From assembly GCF_022814865.1 (NCBI RefSeq), contig NZ_JAKVRD010000007.1, positions 124,001 through 188,000 on the forward strand: a stretch of 64,000 nt of DNA, given 5' to 3'. The notes beneath the pieces are model-generated. The model ran no database searches. It was not told the DNA's origin and worked only from the letters and a program-made list of their open reading frames with translations. This DNA comes from Shimia aestuarii. GTDB taxonomy: Bacteria > Pseudomonadota > Alphaproteobacteria > Rhodobacterales > Rhodobacteraceae. Positions 1 to 8,606 of the stretch are shown piece after piece. Within the stretch, counting starts at the first letter, position 1. Every line of letters starts with the position of its first letter. A program made the position numbers and the translations under genes.

Positions 1-2096
1 AATTCCGCCGTCGCCTCCTTGCGGATCTTCGCCCCTTCCACGGTAAGGAAGCTCGGGCAGAACCCATTCAGACAAGAGAAGTCCTTGTTACAGGAGGATT
101 GGTTGATCGCCCGTTTGCGGCCAAGCTCGGTCTGCACCGGCTCGATAGAGATACAGTTCGACTGCACCCCGCAATCGCCGCAGCCCTCGCAGACATCGGT
201 GTTGATGAACACCCGCTGATCCGGGTCCGGGAAAAGCCCGCGCTTGCGGCGGCGGCGCTTCTCTGCGGCGCAGGTCTGGATGTAAAGAATGACCGATACA
301 CCCTTGTGATCCCTGAATTTTTCCTCAACCGTGAGCAGTTCTTTGCGCTCATGAAAGTCTAGCCCGGTCGGGAAACCGGCACGGTCGACCTCTTCCTTCT
401 CGTCATAAACCACGGCCACATGCTCAACCCCCATCGCCTTCACTTCGGCGGCGATCTGCTGGGGCGAAAGATCGCCCTCGTTGGCCTGCCCGCCGGTCAT
501 CGCGACGGCATCGTTATAGAGAATCTTGTAGGTGATGTTGGTCCCCGCCGCGAGCGCAGCACGGATCGCCTGAATGCCAGAGTGGTTGTAGGTGCCATCG
601 CCGAGGTTCTGGAACACATGCGCGCGTTTGGAGAACGGCGCCTCCCCGATCCAGTTCGCGCCCTCGCCGCCCATATGGGTAAAGCCCACGGTATCGCGAT
701 CCATCCACTGCACCATGTAGTGACAGCCAATACCCGCATAGGCCCGGCTTCCATCCGGAAGCTTGGTGGAGCTGTTATGCGGACAGCCCGAGCAGAAATA
801 CGGGATACGCGCAGCGATTTCCTCGGCATTGTCGGCGCGTTTCGCTTCGGCGATCTGCGCCAGCCCCGCCTTGACGGCTTCGGTTCCACGGCCCTCTTCA
901 ATGAGGATTTCGCCAAGCTTCTCGGCAATCATGATCGGATCAAGCGCCGCCTTGGTCTGGAACAGTTCCGGCCCATGCATCGAGCCCGCACCGCCGCCCT
1001 TGTGCCAGCCATAGACCCGGCGGCCCCGACGGTCGTCAAAGATCGCTTCCTTGACCTGCACCTCAATGAGCTTGCGCTTTTCCTCCACCACGACAATCAG
1101 GTCGAGCCCCTCAGCCCAATCGTGGAACCCCTTCATATCCAAGGGGAATGTCTGACCGACTTTGTAGGTCGTGATGCCAAGACGCTCGGCCTCCGCCTCG
1201 TCGATCCCGAGAAGCGAGAGCGCATGCACAAGGTCGAGCCAGTTCTTGCCCGCCGCCACGAACCCGATCTTCGCGCCGGGCTTGCCCCACATGCGCTTGT
1301 CCATCTTGTTGGCATGGCTAAAGGCTTCGGCGGCAAAACGTTTATAGTCGATCATCCGCGCTTCCTGCGCGTGCGGCGTGTCGGTCAGGCGGATATTGAG
1401 ACCGCCCTCTGGCATCTCGAACTCCGGCGTCACGAAACTCAAACGGTTCGGATCGCCATTGACGACCGCCGTCGCCTCGATCGTGTCCTTCATCGTCTTG
1501 AGGCCGACCCAGACGCCGGCAAATCGCGACAACGCGATACCGTAAAGACCGTAATCGAGAATTTCCTGCACCCCAGCGGGCGATACAACCGGCATATAGG
1601 CATCGACCATGGCCCATTCTGATTGATGCAACACGGTCGAGCTTTCGCCCGTGTGGTCATCGCCCATCGCCATCAGCACACCGCCATGCGCCGAAGTGCC
1701 CGCCATATTGGCGTGGCGCATCACGTCACCGGTGCGGTCCACCCCCGGCCCCTTGCCATACCAAAGGCCGAACACGCCATCGAACTTACCTTCACCGCGC
1801 AGCTCGGCCTGCTGGCTACCCCAAAGCGCCGTTGCCGCAAGGTCTTCGTTGAGACCCGCCTGAAAGGTAATGTCATTTTCCGTCAGATGCTTTTCGGCGC
1901 GCATCATTTGGCTGTCCACTGCACCAAGCGGCGAGCCGCGATACCCGGTCACAAGCCCCGCCGTATCAAGCCCCGAGGCCCGGTCGCGCGCCTTTTGCAT
2001 CAACATCAGACGCACAAGCGCCTGTGTCCCGTTGAGCAGAACATTCTGCTTCTCCAGGTCGAATCGATCAGCGAGACTGACTTTCTGGATACTCAT
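1..2096 (-). CDS. Indolepyruvate ferredoxin oxidoreductase, fused subunits (partial, C-terminus outside window)
   Basis: The frame runs from an ATG at 2096 (MSIQKVSLADRF) off the left edge, giving 698 codons. It matches the fused IorA/IorB-type enzyme that oxidatively decarboxylates aryl or branched 2-oxo acids to acyl-CoA with TPP and iron-sulfur clusters. Visible are an N-terminal pyruvate-oxidoreductase-like domain (VTGYRGSPLGAVD near residue 50), CSGCPHNSST near 430, a TPP-type region (NLGDGTYNHSG) near 500 and an Fe-S cysteine motif CEGCGDCGVQSNC near 640. The full-length family is about 1,130-1,160 residues, so the gamma-like domain lies outside. It is divergent from a LysR gene that may control it. 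Confidence 0.93.
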   Translation of the reverse strand, partial: MSIQKVSLADRFDLEKQNVLLNGTQALVRLMLMQKARDRASGLDTAGLVTGYRGSPLGAVDSQMMRAEKHLTENDITFQAGLNEDLAATALWGSQQAELRGEGKFDGVFGLWYGKGPGVDRTGDVMRHANMAGTSAHGGVLMAMGDDHTGESSTVLHQSEWAMVDAYMPVVSPAGVQEILDYGLYGIALSRFAGVWVGLKTMKDTIEATAVVNGDPNRLSFVTPEFEMPEGGLNIRLTDTPHAQEARMIDYKRFAAEAFSHANKMDKRMWGKPGAKIGFVAAGKNWLDLVHALSLLGIDEAEAERLGITTYKVGQTFPLDMKGFHDWAEGLDLIVVVEEKRKLIEVQVKEAIFDDRRGRRVYGWHKGGGAGSMHGPELFQTKAALDPIMIAEKLGEILIEEGRGTEAVKAGLAQIAEAKRADNAEEIAARIPYFCSGCPHNSSTKLPDGSRAYAGIGCHYMVQWMDRDTVGFTHMGGEGANWIGEAPFSKRAHVFQNLGDGTYNHSGIQAIRAALAAGTNITYKILYNDAVAMTGGQANEGDLSPQQIAAEVKAMGVEHVAVVYDEKEEVDRAGFPTGLDFHERKELLTVEEKFRDHKGVSVILYIQTCAAEKRRRRKRGLFPDPDQRVFINTDVCEGCGDCGVQSNCISIEPVQTELGRKRAINQSSCNKDFSCLNGFCPSFLTVEGAKIRKEATAE

Positions 2097-2145
2097 CACG
2101 CACCTCCCCTCGGCGGATTTTTTCTAGATCAAATATATCGCAATA

Positions 2146-2168
2146 TTAGGTCACTATTTTTGACCTAA
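2146..2168. promoter_or_regulatory. Perfect inverted repeat in the divergent ior/lysR promoter region
   Basis: TTAGGTCA is followed after 7 bp by its exact reverse complement TGACCTAA. The core TCA-N7-TGA satisfies the T-N11-A pattern of LysR-family operators. It lies between the divergent oxidoreductase gene (start 2096) and the LysR gene (start 2269), in an AT-rich stretch. It is the natural candidate for the LysR binding site; this is inferred, not shown. Confidence 0.6.
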
Positions 2169-2268
2169 CAAGCGATTTTTGCCAAAAGGTCGCACCATCG
2201 TGTCGACACGGTGTTTCGTTTATCAAAGCTTTCCCATAGACAGGGATTACCTTGAGAAAGTTGCGGAC

Positions 2269-3174
2269 ATGGATTGGGACAAGCTCAGAATATTTCACGC
2301 GGTTGCAGATGCTGGCAGCCTCACCCACGCGGGTGACACGCTGCATTTGTCGCAATCAGCGGTCTCCCGCCAGATTCGCGCGCTCGAGGAATCGCTCAAC
2401 ACGACCCTGTTCCACCGCCACGCCCGCGGCCTGATTCTCACCGAACAGGGTGAACTTCTGTTTGATGCCACATCGGCAATGATCAAACGCCTCGACGCCG
2501 CCGCCGCCCGCATCCGCGATAGCGAAGAAGAAGTGTTCGGCGAATTGCGCGTCACGACAACGATCGGTTTCGGCACCCTCTGGCTCGCCCCGCGCCTGCC
2601 CAAGCTCTACGAGAAATATCCCGACCTCAACATCGACCTGATGCTCGAGGAAAAGGTGCTCGACCTGCCTATGCGCGAGGCCGACGTCGCCATCCGCATG
2701 AAGGAACCGTCCCAGGCCGACCTGATCCGCAAGCGCCTGATGAACGTGCATATGCGCCTCTATGCGTCGCCCGAATACCTCGATCAGAACGGCCGCCCGG
2801 AAACGCTCGACGATCTGTCGTCGCACCGCCTGATAAGCCAGAACGTCACCTCCGCGCAGGTCGGAGCCGGTGCCAATCTCGTGCAGCAGATCATGAGCTA
2901 TGACGTGCCTTCGGTGCTTTACGTCAACAACTACTACGGCGTCCTGCAAGCCGTGCGCCACAATCTCGGTATTGGTGTCCTGCCCGACTATCTGACGCAG
3001 GATTTCCCGAATCTCGAGCGGGTCTTGCCAGACCTTGAATCCGGCGATATCCCCGTTTTTCTCGCCTACCCGGAAGAGTTGCGGCAATCTAAACGCATCG
3101 CGGCCTTCCGCGATTTCGTGCAGGAAGAGATTATTTCACACCGCAAGCAACTGAGAGATCAGGGAAATTCCTGA
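2269..3174 (+). CDS. LysR-family transcriptional regulator
   Basis: This 301-residue protein has the family's usual length. An N-terminal winged helix-turn-helix covers about residues 3-60 (LHLSQSAVSRQIRALEE as recognition region), followed by a LysR substrate-binding domain from about 90 to 295. The ATG at 2269 was chosen because it begins the canonical MDWDKLRIFHAV start and has GAGAAAG upstream; an in-frame start at 2179 would add 30 atypical residues and overlap the inverted repeat region. It is divergent from the indolepyruvate oxidoreductase gene and probably regulates it, itself, or both. The effector cannot be read from the sequence. Confidence 0.93.
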   Translation: MDWDKLRIFHAVADAGSLTHAGDTLHLSQSAVSRQIRALEESLNTTLFHRHARGLILTEQGELLFDATSAMIKRLDAAAARIRDSEEEVFGELRVTTTIGFGTLWLAPRLPKLYEKYPDLNIDLMLEEKVLDLPMREADVAIRMKEPSQADLIRKRLMNVHMRLYASPEYLDQNGRPETLDDLSSHRLISQNVTSAQVGAGANLVQQIMSYDVPSVLYVNNYYGVLQAVRHNLGIGVLPDYLTQDFPNLERVLPDLESGDIPVFLAYPEELRQSKRIAAFRDFVQEEIISHRKQLRDQGNS

Positions 3175-3225
3175 GACATGCACATATAGCATAGCGGCTA
3201 TGTTGCACCTGCGGCATTCTTTCCC

Positions 3226-3254
3226 TTGATCGATTCAAAACTGATGCCTAATTC
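3226..3254 (+). promoter_or_regulatory. Putative promoter of the small RNA
   Basis: TTGATC (3226-3231) and TAATTC (3249-3254) are separated by exactly 17 bp, placing a start near 3261, just before the first hairpin of the predicted RNA. The -35 is preceded by CC (CCTTGAT), so a heat-shock-type sigma factor is also possible. Confidence 0.5.
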
Positions 3255-3260
3255 ATCTCT

Positions 3261-3343
3261 CGAAGACGGTGATTGCTGAAAAGCGCATCATCTTCAACCT
3301 CCCTGTTGGACTTCGGCCGAGCTTGATGCTCGGCCTTTTTTTT
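3261..3343 (+). ncRNA. Predicted small RNA with CCUCCC loop and Rho-independent terminator
   Basis: Three consecutive hairpins follow the promoter-like sequence. The first (3262-3295) pairs GAAGA with TCTTC, then GGTG with CATC, then TGCT with AGCG around a GAAA loop. The second (3295-3308) is CAAC/GTTG with loop CTCCCT, an anti-Shine-Dalgarno-like sequence. The third (3315-3335) is a perfect 8-bp GGCCGAGC stem followed by eight Ts, a strong terminator. No protein fits this stretch. The layout recalls alphaproteobacterial CCUCCUCCC-loop RNAs (CcsR/'cuckoo' family), but only CCUCCC is present and membership is not proven. An alternative is that it is only the lysR terminator region. Confidence 0.6.
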
Positions 3344-3391
3344 GGACTTGTGGCCCCCGGCATGACACAAGACAGAGAGTTATTTCCTCTC

Positions 3392-4876
3392 ATGTGTTTG
3401 CCGAATATGCCTTTCCTTTTTGCCGTTCTGATCTGCGCCCTCTCCGGCGCAGTGACCGCTGCCGCCCTGCCGGGCTATGACCTGCCCTTTCTTGGCTGGG
3501 TTGGCTTTGTTCCCTACTTCACCCTCCTGCTGACCCAGCCCGACCGTCAGGTGCCGCTCCTGTCGATCGCCTTCTTCCTTGTCTTCTCGCTCGGCGCCCA
3601 TAGCTGGTATCCGGCGATCTTCGGCCCCGCCCTCGGCTGGAGCCTCGTTTTCGCGGTGGCAGGTTGGTATGGGCTGAAAATTCGCCTTGGCCTTTGGCTC
3701 ACCCGGCGCATGCCGGGCGCGATCCGCCTTCTCGCCCTGCCCTTGGTCTGGAGCGCGGTGGAGTTCGTGAAGTTCATCGCGCCTTATGTGCGCGATTGGT
3801 GGTTCGTCTCGCCCTCTGCCACACAATGGCGGTTTCCCCCGGCGCTGCAAATCCTCTCGGTGACCGGGTTTCCGGGCCTGACCCTTATGGTGCTTGTGGC
3901 CATCCTTTCCCTTGCCGCGCTCTTGATCCGCGCCCTACGTCTCACGCCACGCACGGGTCTTGAAATCGCGCCCCGCACTGCGTTCGCCGCTCTGGCCGTG
4001 ATCGGCACGCTTCTCCTTGCCGGAGCCGCCCTTATGCCGCGCACGGGCACACCCGTGACCATCGCCGCCGTGACTGACATGACCCTGCAACGCGCCGACA
4101 TGCCCTTGGTAGGCGACCTTGGCCAGATCGCCGCCGACCCCGCCCTCTCCCGCAAGGTGCTGGACGAGAATATCCGCCTGACAGAAACCCTGCCCGCGGG
4201 CATGGACCTGATCGTCTGGCCGGAAAACAAATTCGCCTACGATGACAACAAAGAGACCCGCGCCGCGCTGTCGTCGCTGGCCAAGGCCCAAGGCGCCTAT
4301 CTCTCGGTCAACCTTCTGCACCGCACGGCACAGGGCAAAGAAAACACCAACACCCTTTTTGCCCCCTCTGGCGAGCAAGCCCTACAACGCGCCAAAATCA
4401 ATCTCTTCCCGGCGGAAATCGCCGCCGGATATGCGCGCGGGCCTGAATCCTTCGCTCATATAGAAACGCCCTTTGGCCGCCTTTCCGGCGCGATCTGTTG
4501 GGACACGCACCGCCTCTGGATCCTACGCGCCCTCGCCCGCGAAGGCGCAGACGTCATCGCGCTGCCGATGGACAATGACTTCGACGCCGACCCGATCTTT
4601 CCCTATCATCACGCCGCCGATGTCGTCTTTCGCGCCGTCGAGAACCGCCTGACGATCGGCGTCGGCTCGGTCAACGGCATAAGCCTCGTCGTATCACCCG
4701 CTGGTGAAATCGTCGCAGAAAGCCCCGTCAACACCGCCGGCGCCATCCACGGACAAAGCTTCCGACACTCAGGCCAAAGCCTCTATACCCGCCTCGGTGA
4801 CTGGTTCGGATGGGCGCTCGTCCTTGCCGCCGCGCTTCTCGCGCTCTTCGGCTGGCGGCGTGGGCGCACGGCCTGA
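3392..4876 (+). CDS. Lnt-like membrane nitrilase (apolipoprotein N-acyltransferase family)
   Basis: The 494-residue protein has a hydrophobic N-terminal half with several membrane segments (about 1-240), a nitrilase domain (about 250-460) and a C-terminal membrane helix before an Arg-rich tail, the Lnt architecture. The Glu-Lys-Cys triad is visible as E278 (WPEN), K335 (RAKINLFP) and C369 (GAICWDTH). Lnt N-acylates lipoproteins at the inner membrane; this could be a second, divergent copy, since housekeeping lnt usually has other neighbours. The frame extends back to a GTG at 3269, but that would lie inside the small RNA and terminator, so the ATG at 3392 is preferred (ATG 3407 also possible). 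Confidence 0.82.
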   Translation: MCLPNMPFLFAVLICALSGAVTAAALPGYDLPFLGWVGFVPYFTLLLTQPDRQVPLLSIAFFLVFSLGAHSWYPAIFGPALGWSLVFAVAGWYGLKIRLGLWLTRRMPGAIRLLALPLVWSAVEFVKFIAPYVRDWWFVSPSATQWRFPPALQILSVTGFPGLTLMVLVAILSLAALLIRALRLTPRTGLEIAPRTAFAALAVIGTLLLAGAALMPRTGTPVTIAAVTDMTLQRADMPLVGDLGQIAADPALSRKVLDENIRLTETLPAGMDLIVWPENKFAYDDNKETRAALSSLAKAQGAYLSVNLLHRTAQGKENTNTLFAPSGEQALQRAKINLFPAEIAAGYARGPESFAHIETPFGRLSGAICWDTHRLWILRALAREGADVIALPMDNDFDADPIFPYHHAADVVFRAVENRLTIGVGSVNGISLVVSPAGEIVAESPVNTAGAIHGQSFRHSGQSLYTRLGDWFGWALVLAAALLALFGWRRGRTA

Positions 4877-4974
4877 GAGAAATGCGAGGGGCCAGAGACC
4901 GAAAGCCCCCTTTTCCACAGCGCCGCAATGCCCTAAAGAAGCGCCAGACACGCGCCGCCGGAGAGAGAGTCCCC

Positions 4975-7134
4975 ATGCAAGAGCCCGCCATCACCCCCGA
5001 CCTGATCGAAAGCCACGGTCTGAAGCCCGACGAATACGACCTGATCCTCGAGATCATCGGACGCGAACCGAGTTTCACCGAGCTTGGCATCTTCTCGGCC
5101 ATGTGGAACGAACACTGCTCTTACAAATCCTCCAAGAAATGGCTGCGCACCCTGCCGACTGATGGCCCGCAGGTGATCTGCGGCCCCGGCGAAAACGCGG
5201 GCATCGTGGATATCGGCGATGGCGACGCCGTGGTCTTCAAGATGGAAAGCCACAACCACCCCTCCTACATCGAGCCCTATCAGGGCGCGGCCACAGGGGT
5301 CGGCGGTATCCTGCGTGACGTATTCACCATGGGCGCCCGCCCCATCGCGGCGATGAACTCCCTTTCCTTTGGCGAGCCGTCCCACCCCAAGACCCGCCAG
5401 CTCGTCAATGGCGTCGTCGAAGGCGTCGGCGGCTACGGCAACTGTTTCGGCGTGCCGACTGTCGGCGGCGAAGTGCGCTTCCATCCCGCCTATAATGGCA
5501 ACTGCCTCGTCAATGCCTTCGCAGCAGGCCTCGCCAAAAGCGATGCGATCTTCTATTCGGCGGCCTCCGGTATCGGCATGCCCGTCGTCTATCTTGGCGC
5601 GAAGACCGGCCGTGACGGCGTCGGCGGCGCAACCATGGCAAGCGCCGAATTCGACGACACCATCGAAGAAAAACGCCCCACCGTTCAGGTCGGCGACCCC
5701 TTCACCGAGAAACGCCTGATGGAAGCGACGCTGGAACTCATGCAGACCGGCGCCGTAATCTCGATCCAAGACATGGGCGCCGCAGGCCTGACCTGCTCGG
5801 CCGTGGAAATGGGCGACAAGGGCAAGCTCGGGGTCAAGCTGAACCTCGAAGACGTGCCGCAGCGCGAAGACAACATGACCGCCTACGAGATGATGCTCTC
5901 TGAGAGCCAGGAACGTATGCTCATGGTCCTGCGCCCCGAGAAAGAGGCCGAGGCACGCGCCGTGTTCGAGAAATGGGACCTCGATTTCGCCATCGTCGGC
6001 GAGACCATTGCCGAGGATCGCTTCCTCATCCTGCACAATGGCGAAGTCAAAGCCGACCTGCCGCTCTCGCCCCTTTCGGGCCGTGCGCCGGAATATGATC
6101 GCCCGTGGGTCGAAACCCCGCCGGCTGAACCGCTGGCCGACGTGCCGCAGATTGATCCCATCGACGGCCTCAAGGCGCTGATCTCCTCGCCGAACTACGC
6201 CGGCAAGCAATGGGTCTATGAACAATATGACACCATGGTCATGGCCGATAGCGCCCGCTTGCCGGGCCTCGGCGCCGGGATCATCCGGGTCCACGGCACC
6301 GACAAAAAGCTCGCCTTTACCTCTGACGTGACACCGCGCTACGTGCGCGCCAACCCCGTCGAAGGCGGCAAGCAGGCCGTGGCAGAAGCCTGGCGCAACC
6401 TCTGCGCCGTCGGGGCCAAGCCGCTGGCGACAACCGACAACCTCAACTTCGGCAACCCCGAAAAGCCCGAGATCATGGGCCAATTCGTCGGCGCCATCAA
6501 AGGCATCGGCGAAGCCGTCGCCGCGCTCGACATGCCAATCGTTTCGGGCAACGTCTCGCTTTATAACGAGACCGATGGATCTGCCATCCTGCCGACGCCG
6601 ACCATCGGCGCCGTGGGGCTGATCGCGGCCGACGAAGAACCGATCATCGGCGAAGTCCGCGACGGCCATGTGGCCCTCGTTATCGGCGACACGACCGGTC
6701 ATCTGGGCCAATCGGCGCTTCTGGCCGAGGTGTTCAACCGCGAAGATGGCGACGCGCCGCATGTGGATCTCGCCGCAGAGAAAGCGACCGGCGAATTCAT
6801 CCGCGCCAACCGCGATTTCATCAAGGCCTGCACCGATCTCTCCGACGGCGGCCTTGCGCTTGCCGCCTTCGAGATGGCCGAGGCCGCGGGCGTCGGTATC
6901 CATCTCGACAGCGACGACACCGCAACCCTCTTTGGCGAGGATCAGGCGCGCTACCTCGTGGCCTGTAACTTCGATCAGGCCGAGGCCCTGATGATCGCCG
7001 CAGGTCAGGCTGGTGTGGCGGTCCATAGCGTCGGTCGCTTTACCGGCACCGATGTTTGCATGGGCAATAGCTCCGCCTCCCTCGAAGAGCTTTCGGCGCT
7101 GTTCCGCGCGGGCTTTGCCGAGGCCGTCGCCTGA
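4975..7134 (+). CDS. purL: Phosphoribosylformylglycinamidine synthase subunit PurL
   Basis: The 719-residue protein is the ATP-dependent large subunit of FGAM synthase, step 4 of purine synthesis, working with PurQ and PurS, which are not in this window. The opening [20 protein letters not shown], the [12 protein letters not shown] segment near residue 45 and the paired PurM-like halves ([10 protein letters not shown] near 85; [14 protein letters not shown] near 485) are diagnostic. The ATG at 4975 follows GGAGAGAG with good spacing; a longer frame to 4810 overlaps the previous gene and is not credible. The length matches the alphaproteobacterial small-PurL class. Confidence 0.97.
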   Translation: MQEPAITPDLIESHGLKPDEYDLILEIIGREPSFTELGIFSAMWNEHCSYKSSKKWLRTLPTDGPQVICGPGENAGIVDIGDGDAVVFKMESHNHPSYIEPYQGAATGVGGILRDVFTMGARPIAAMNSLSFGEPSHPKTRQLVNGVVEGVGGYGNCFGVPTVGGEVRFHPAYNGNCLVNAFAAGLAKSDAIFYSAASGIGMPVVYLGAKTGRDGVGGATMASAEFDDTIEEKRPTVQVGDPFTEKRLMEATLELMQTGAVISIQDMGAAGLTCSAVEMGDKGKLGVKLNLEDVPQREDNMTAYEMMLSESQERMLMVLRPEKEAEARAVFEKWDLDFAIVGETIAEDRFLILHNGEVKADLPLSPLSGRAPEYDRPWVETPPAEPLADVPQIDPIDGLKALISSPNYAGKQWVYEQYDTMVMADSARLPGLGAGIIRVHGTDKKLAFTSDVTPRYVRANPVEGGKQAVAEAWRNLCAVGAKPLATTDNLNFGNPEKPEIMGQFVGAIKGIGEAVAALDMPIVSGNVSLYNETDGSAILPTPTIGAVGLIAADEEPIIGEVRDGHVALVIGDTTGHLGQSALLAEVFNREDGDAPHVDLAAEKATGEFIRANRDFIKACTDLSDGGLALAAFEMAEAAGVGIHLDSDDTATLFGEDQARYLVACNFDQAEALMIAAGQAGVAVHSVGRFTGTDVCMGNSSASLEELSALFRAGFAEAVA

Positions 7135-7150
7135 CCCGACCAACGCATCC

Positions 7151-7179
7151 GGCCTCCGGACCTCACTGGCCCGGAGGCC
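7151..7179 (+). terminator. Hairpin downstream of purL
   Basis: A perfect 9-bp stem (GGCCTCCGG/CCGGAGGCC) with an 11-nt loop follows purL by 16 bp. There is no T-tract, so it may be a weak terminator or an mRNA 3'-end stabiliser. Confidence 0.4.
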
Positions 7180-7249
7180 CTACGCGGATTTGCTTGCAAG
7201 CCGCAAACGCACATCCTACATCTTAACGACATCTATTCGGGAGACCTCC

Positions 7250-7480
7250 ATGGCCATGCTCGCCTCTGATATCGAAGCCCTGATCCGCGTGGGCTTTCCG
7301 GACGCCAAGATCACCGTCATGGGCGATGACGGTCAGCATTTTTCTGCCGAGGTGATCGACGAGAGCTTTCGCGGCATGTCCCGTGTGGCCCAGCAACGCG
7401 CCGTGAACGCGACGCTCAAGGAAAAGATCGACAGCGGCGAGCTGCACGCCCTCGCCCTGATGACCAAAGCGCCCGGCTAA
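7250..7480 (+). CDS. BolA family protein
   Basis: This small protein (76 residues; ATG 7256 would give 74) shows the BolA fold: an N-terminal helix (SDIEALIRVGFPDAKITV), the invariant-type central segment FRGMSRVAQQRAVNATL, and the C-terminal HALALMT strand. BolA proteins partner with monothiol glutaredoxins to bind or traffic [2Fe-2S] clusters. A CGFS glutaredoxin is encoded just downstream, separated only by a small membrane protein gene. GGGAGACC precedes the start. The class of BolA (IbaG/YrbA-like or other) is not resolved here. Confidence 0.92.
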   Translation: MAMLASDIEALIRVGFPDAKITVMGDDGQHFSAEVIDESFRGMSRVAQQRAVNATLKEKIDSGELHALALMTKAPG

Positions 7481-7484
7481 TTCC

Positions 7485-7766
7485 ATGCTCTTTGCACGTC
7501 TCCCAAGCCTCTTGCTGCTGACGCCCTTCGTGCTGGTGTTCCTCTATGCGGCATGGCACGAATACAACCGCTTCAAACGCGACGGTGCATCTTCCTACGG
7601 TTTGAGTTACGATCCCGAAACCAATAGCACCTACGTGACCGCGCTGGCGGATGAAGAGGATCACTTCGACCTCGAAGATTTCAACCCAGACGACACACAA
7701 GACCCGGTCCAAACCGCTTCGGCCCCTGCCGAGGCAGACCCCAAGGAACAGGACAAGACATCATGA
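7485..7766 (+). CDS. Small membrane-anchored acidic protein between bolA and grxD
   Basis: The 93-residue product has one N-terminal transmembrane helix (about residues 3-23, [19 protein letters not shown]), a short basic stretch (NRFKRDG) and a strongly acidic, Asp/Glu-rich C-terminal tail rich in Pro and Ala. No known domain is recognised. It begins 4 bp after bolA stops and overlaps grxD by the ATGA at 7763-7766, so the three are very likely translated together. By position it may tether or assist iron-sulfur trafficking at the membrane, but that is inference. Confidence 0.72.
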   Translation: MLFARLPSLLLLTPFVLVFLYAAWHEYNRFKRDGASSYGLSYDPETNSTYVTALADEEDHFDLEDFNPDDTQDPVQTASAPAEADPKEQDKTS

Positions 7767-8125
7767 CCGACGCAAAAACCCAGATCGACGAAATCGTAAA
7801 AGCCAACGACGTGGTGCTCTACATGAAAGGCACCAAGGAAATGCCGCAATGCGGCTTCTCCTCGCGCGTCGCAGGCGTGCTCAACTTCATGGGCGTGGAT
7901 TATACTGACGTGAACGTGCTCGCAGACGAAGGCATCCGCCAAGGGATCAAGGATTATTCCGACTGGCCCACCATCCCCCAGCTCTACGTGAAGGGTGAGT
8001 TCGTGGGCGGCTGTGACATCATCACTGAAATGACCCTCTCGGGCGAGTTGGATACGTTGTTCGAAGAAAACGGCGTCGCCTACAACAAGGAAGCCGCCGA
8101 CAAGATCCGCGAAGCCAACGCCTGA
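7763..8125 (+). CDS. grxD: Monothiol glutaredoxin, CGFS type (Grx4 family)
   Basis: The 120-residue protein carries the CGFS active site at C30 (MPQCGFSSR) in a thioredoxin fold, plus the glutathione-binding [19 protein letters not shown] segment near residues 70-90. CGFS glutaredoxins bridge [2Fe-2S] clusters with BolA partners and deliver them to targets in the cytoplasm; a bolA gene lies two genes upstream in the same operon. The start overlaps the preceding stop (ATGA). A strong terminator follows at 8173. Confidence 0.96.
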   Translation: MTDAKTQIDEIVKANDVVLYMKGTKEMPQCGFSSRVAGVLNFMGVDYTDVNVLADEGIRQGIKDYSDWPTIPQLYVKGEFVGGCDIITEMTLSGELDTLFEENGVAYNKEAADKIREANA

Positions 8126-8172
8126 TCCTGTCGCCCTAGGGTGGGCTTCACCCCACCATCCGAAACAGAAAA

Positions 8173-8199
8173 GGCCGATCCGCAAGGATCGGCCTTTTT
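8173..8199. terminator. Bidirectional Rho-independent terminator, grxD / zapA
   Basis: A perfect 9-bp stem GGCCGATCC/GGATCGGCC with a GCAA tetraloop is followed by TTTTT and preceded by an A-tract, so it can serve both the rightward grxD operon and the leftward zapA operon. Confidence 0.9.
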
Positions 8200-8219
8200 C
8201 ATGTTGTCTCAATACCTTA

Positions 8220-8606
8220 TCAGCCGACCTTTTCCTCGACCGTATCGGCAAGCGACTCGGCCCGCGCGGCCAGTTCGGCAAGCGTATCGGTGACCTCCGG
8301 CGGGATCACAGCAACCTCGACCTTCTCCGGCCCGGCATCCTTCAAGCCCTGCAACTCGCCCTGCACCTGCGCCAGTTGCGCCTCGACCTCGCGCAGCTTG
8401 TCCTCAAGCCCCGCCGTCTTATCGGCAAGCATCAGCCCCGCCATCAATAGCATCCGCGGTTCGGGAATGCGGCCGATCTGGCTCGTGAGTACCTGTGCTT
8501 CGTCATCAAGCAATTTGGCCGCCGCCTGCAGGAAATGCTGCTCCCCGTCCTGACACGCAACCTCGAAGGTCCGGCCACCGATATGGATTTCCACTTCGGG
8601 CATCAT
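8220..8606 (-). CDS. zapA: Cell division protein ZapA
   Basis: The 128-residue product starts MMPEVEIHIGGRTFEV, the ZapA beta-hairpin signature, followed by a helical domain (HFLQAAAKLLDDEAQVL) and a long coiled coil with KLREVEAQLAQVQGELQGLK. ZapA binds and bundles FtsZ at midcell. The first ATG overlaps the upstream stop (ATGA); the second ATG (8603) has better spacing from AAGGAGG. The C-terminal acidic extension makes it slightly longer than E. coli ZapA (109 residues). The co-transcribed upstream coiled-coil gene is a plausible partner. Confidence 0.88.
   Translation of the reverse strand: MMPEVEIHIGGRTFEVACQDGEQHFLQAAAKLLDDEAQVLTSQIGRIPEPRMLLMAGLMLADKTAGLEDKLREVEAQLAQVQGELQGLKDAGPEKVEVAVIPPEVTDTLAELAARAESLADTVEEKVG

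Noticed and set aside
420-1622. A 400-codon plus-strand open frame
   Set aside because: It is antisense to the indolepyruvate ferredoxin oxidoreductase, whose minus-strand frame gives recognisable motifs; the plus frame is an Arg/His-rich shadow typical of GC-rich genes.
4933-7143. A 736-codon minus-strand open frame
   Set aside because: It lies entirely opposite purL and has no domain; it is a GC-driven shadow.
8126-8219. 6S RNA next to zapA
   Set aside because: 6S RNA often neighbours zapA, but only 94 bp separate grxD and zapA and they hold a bidirectional terminator.
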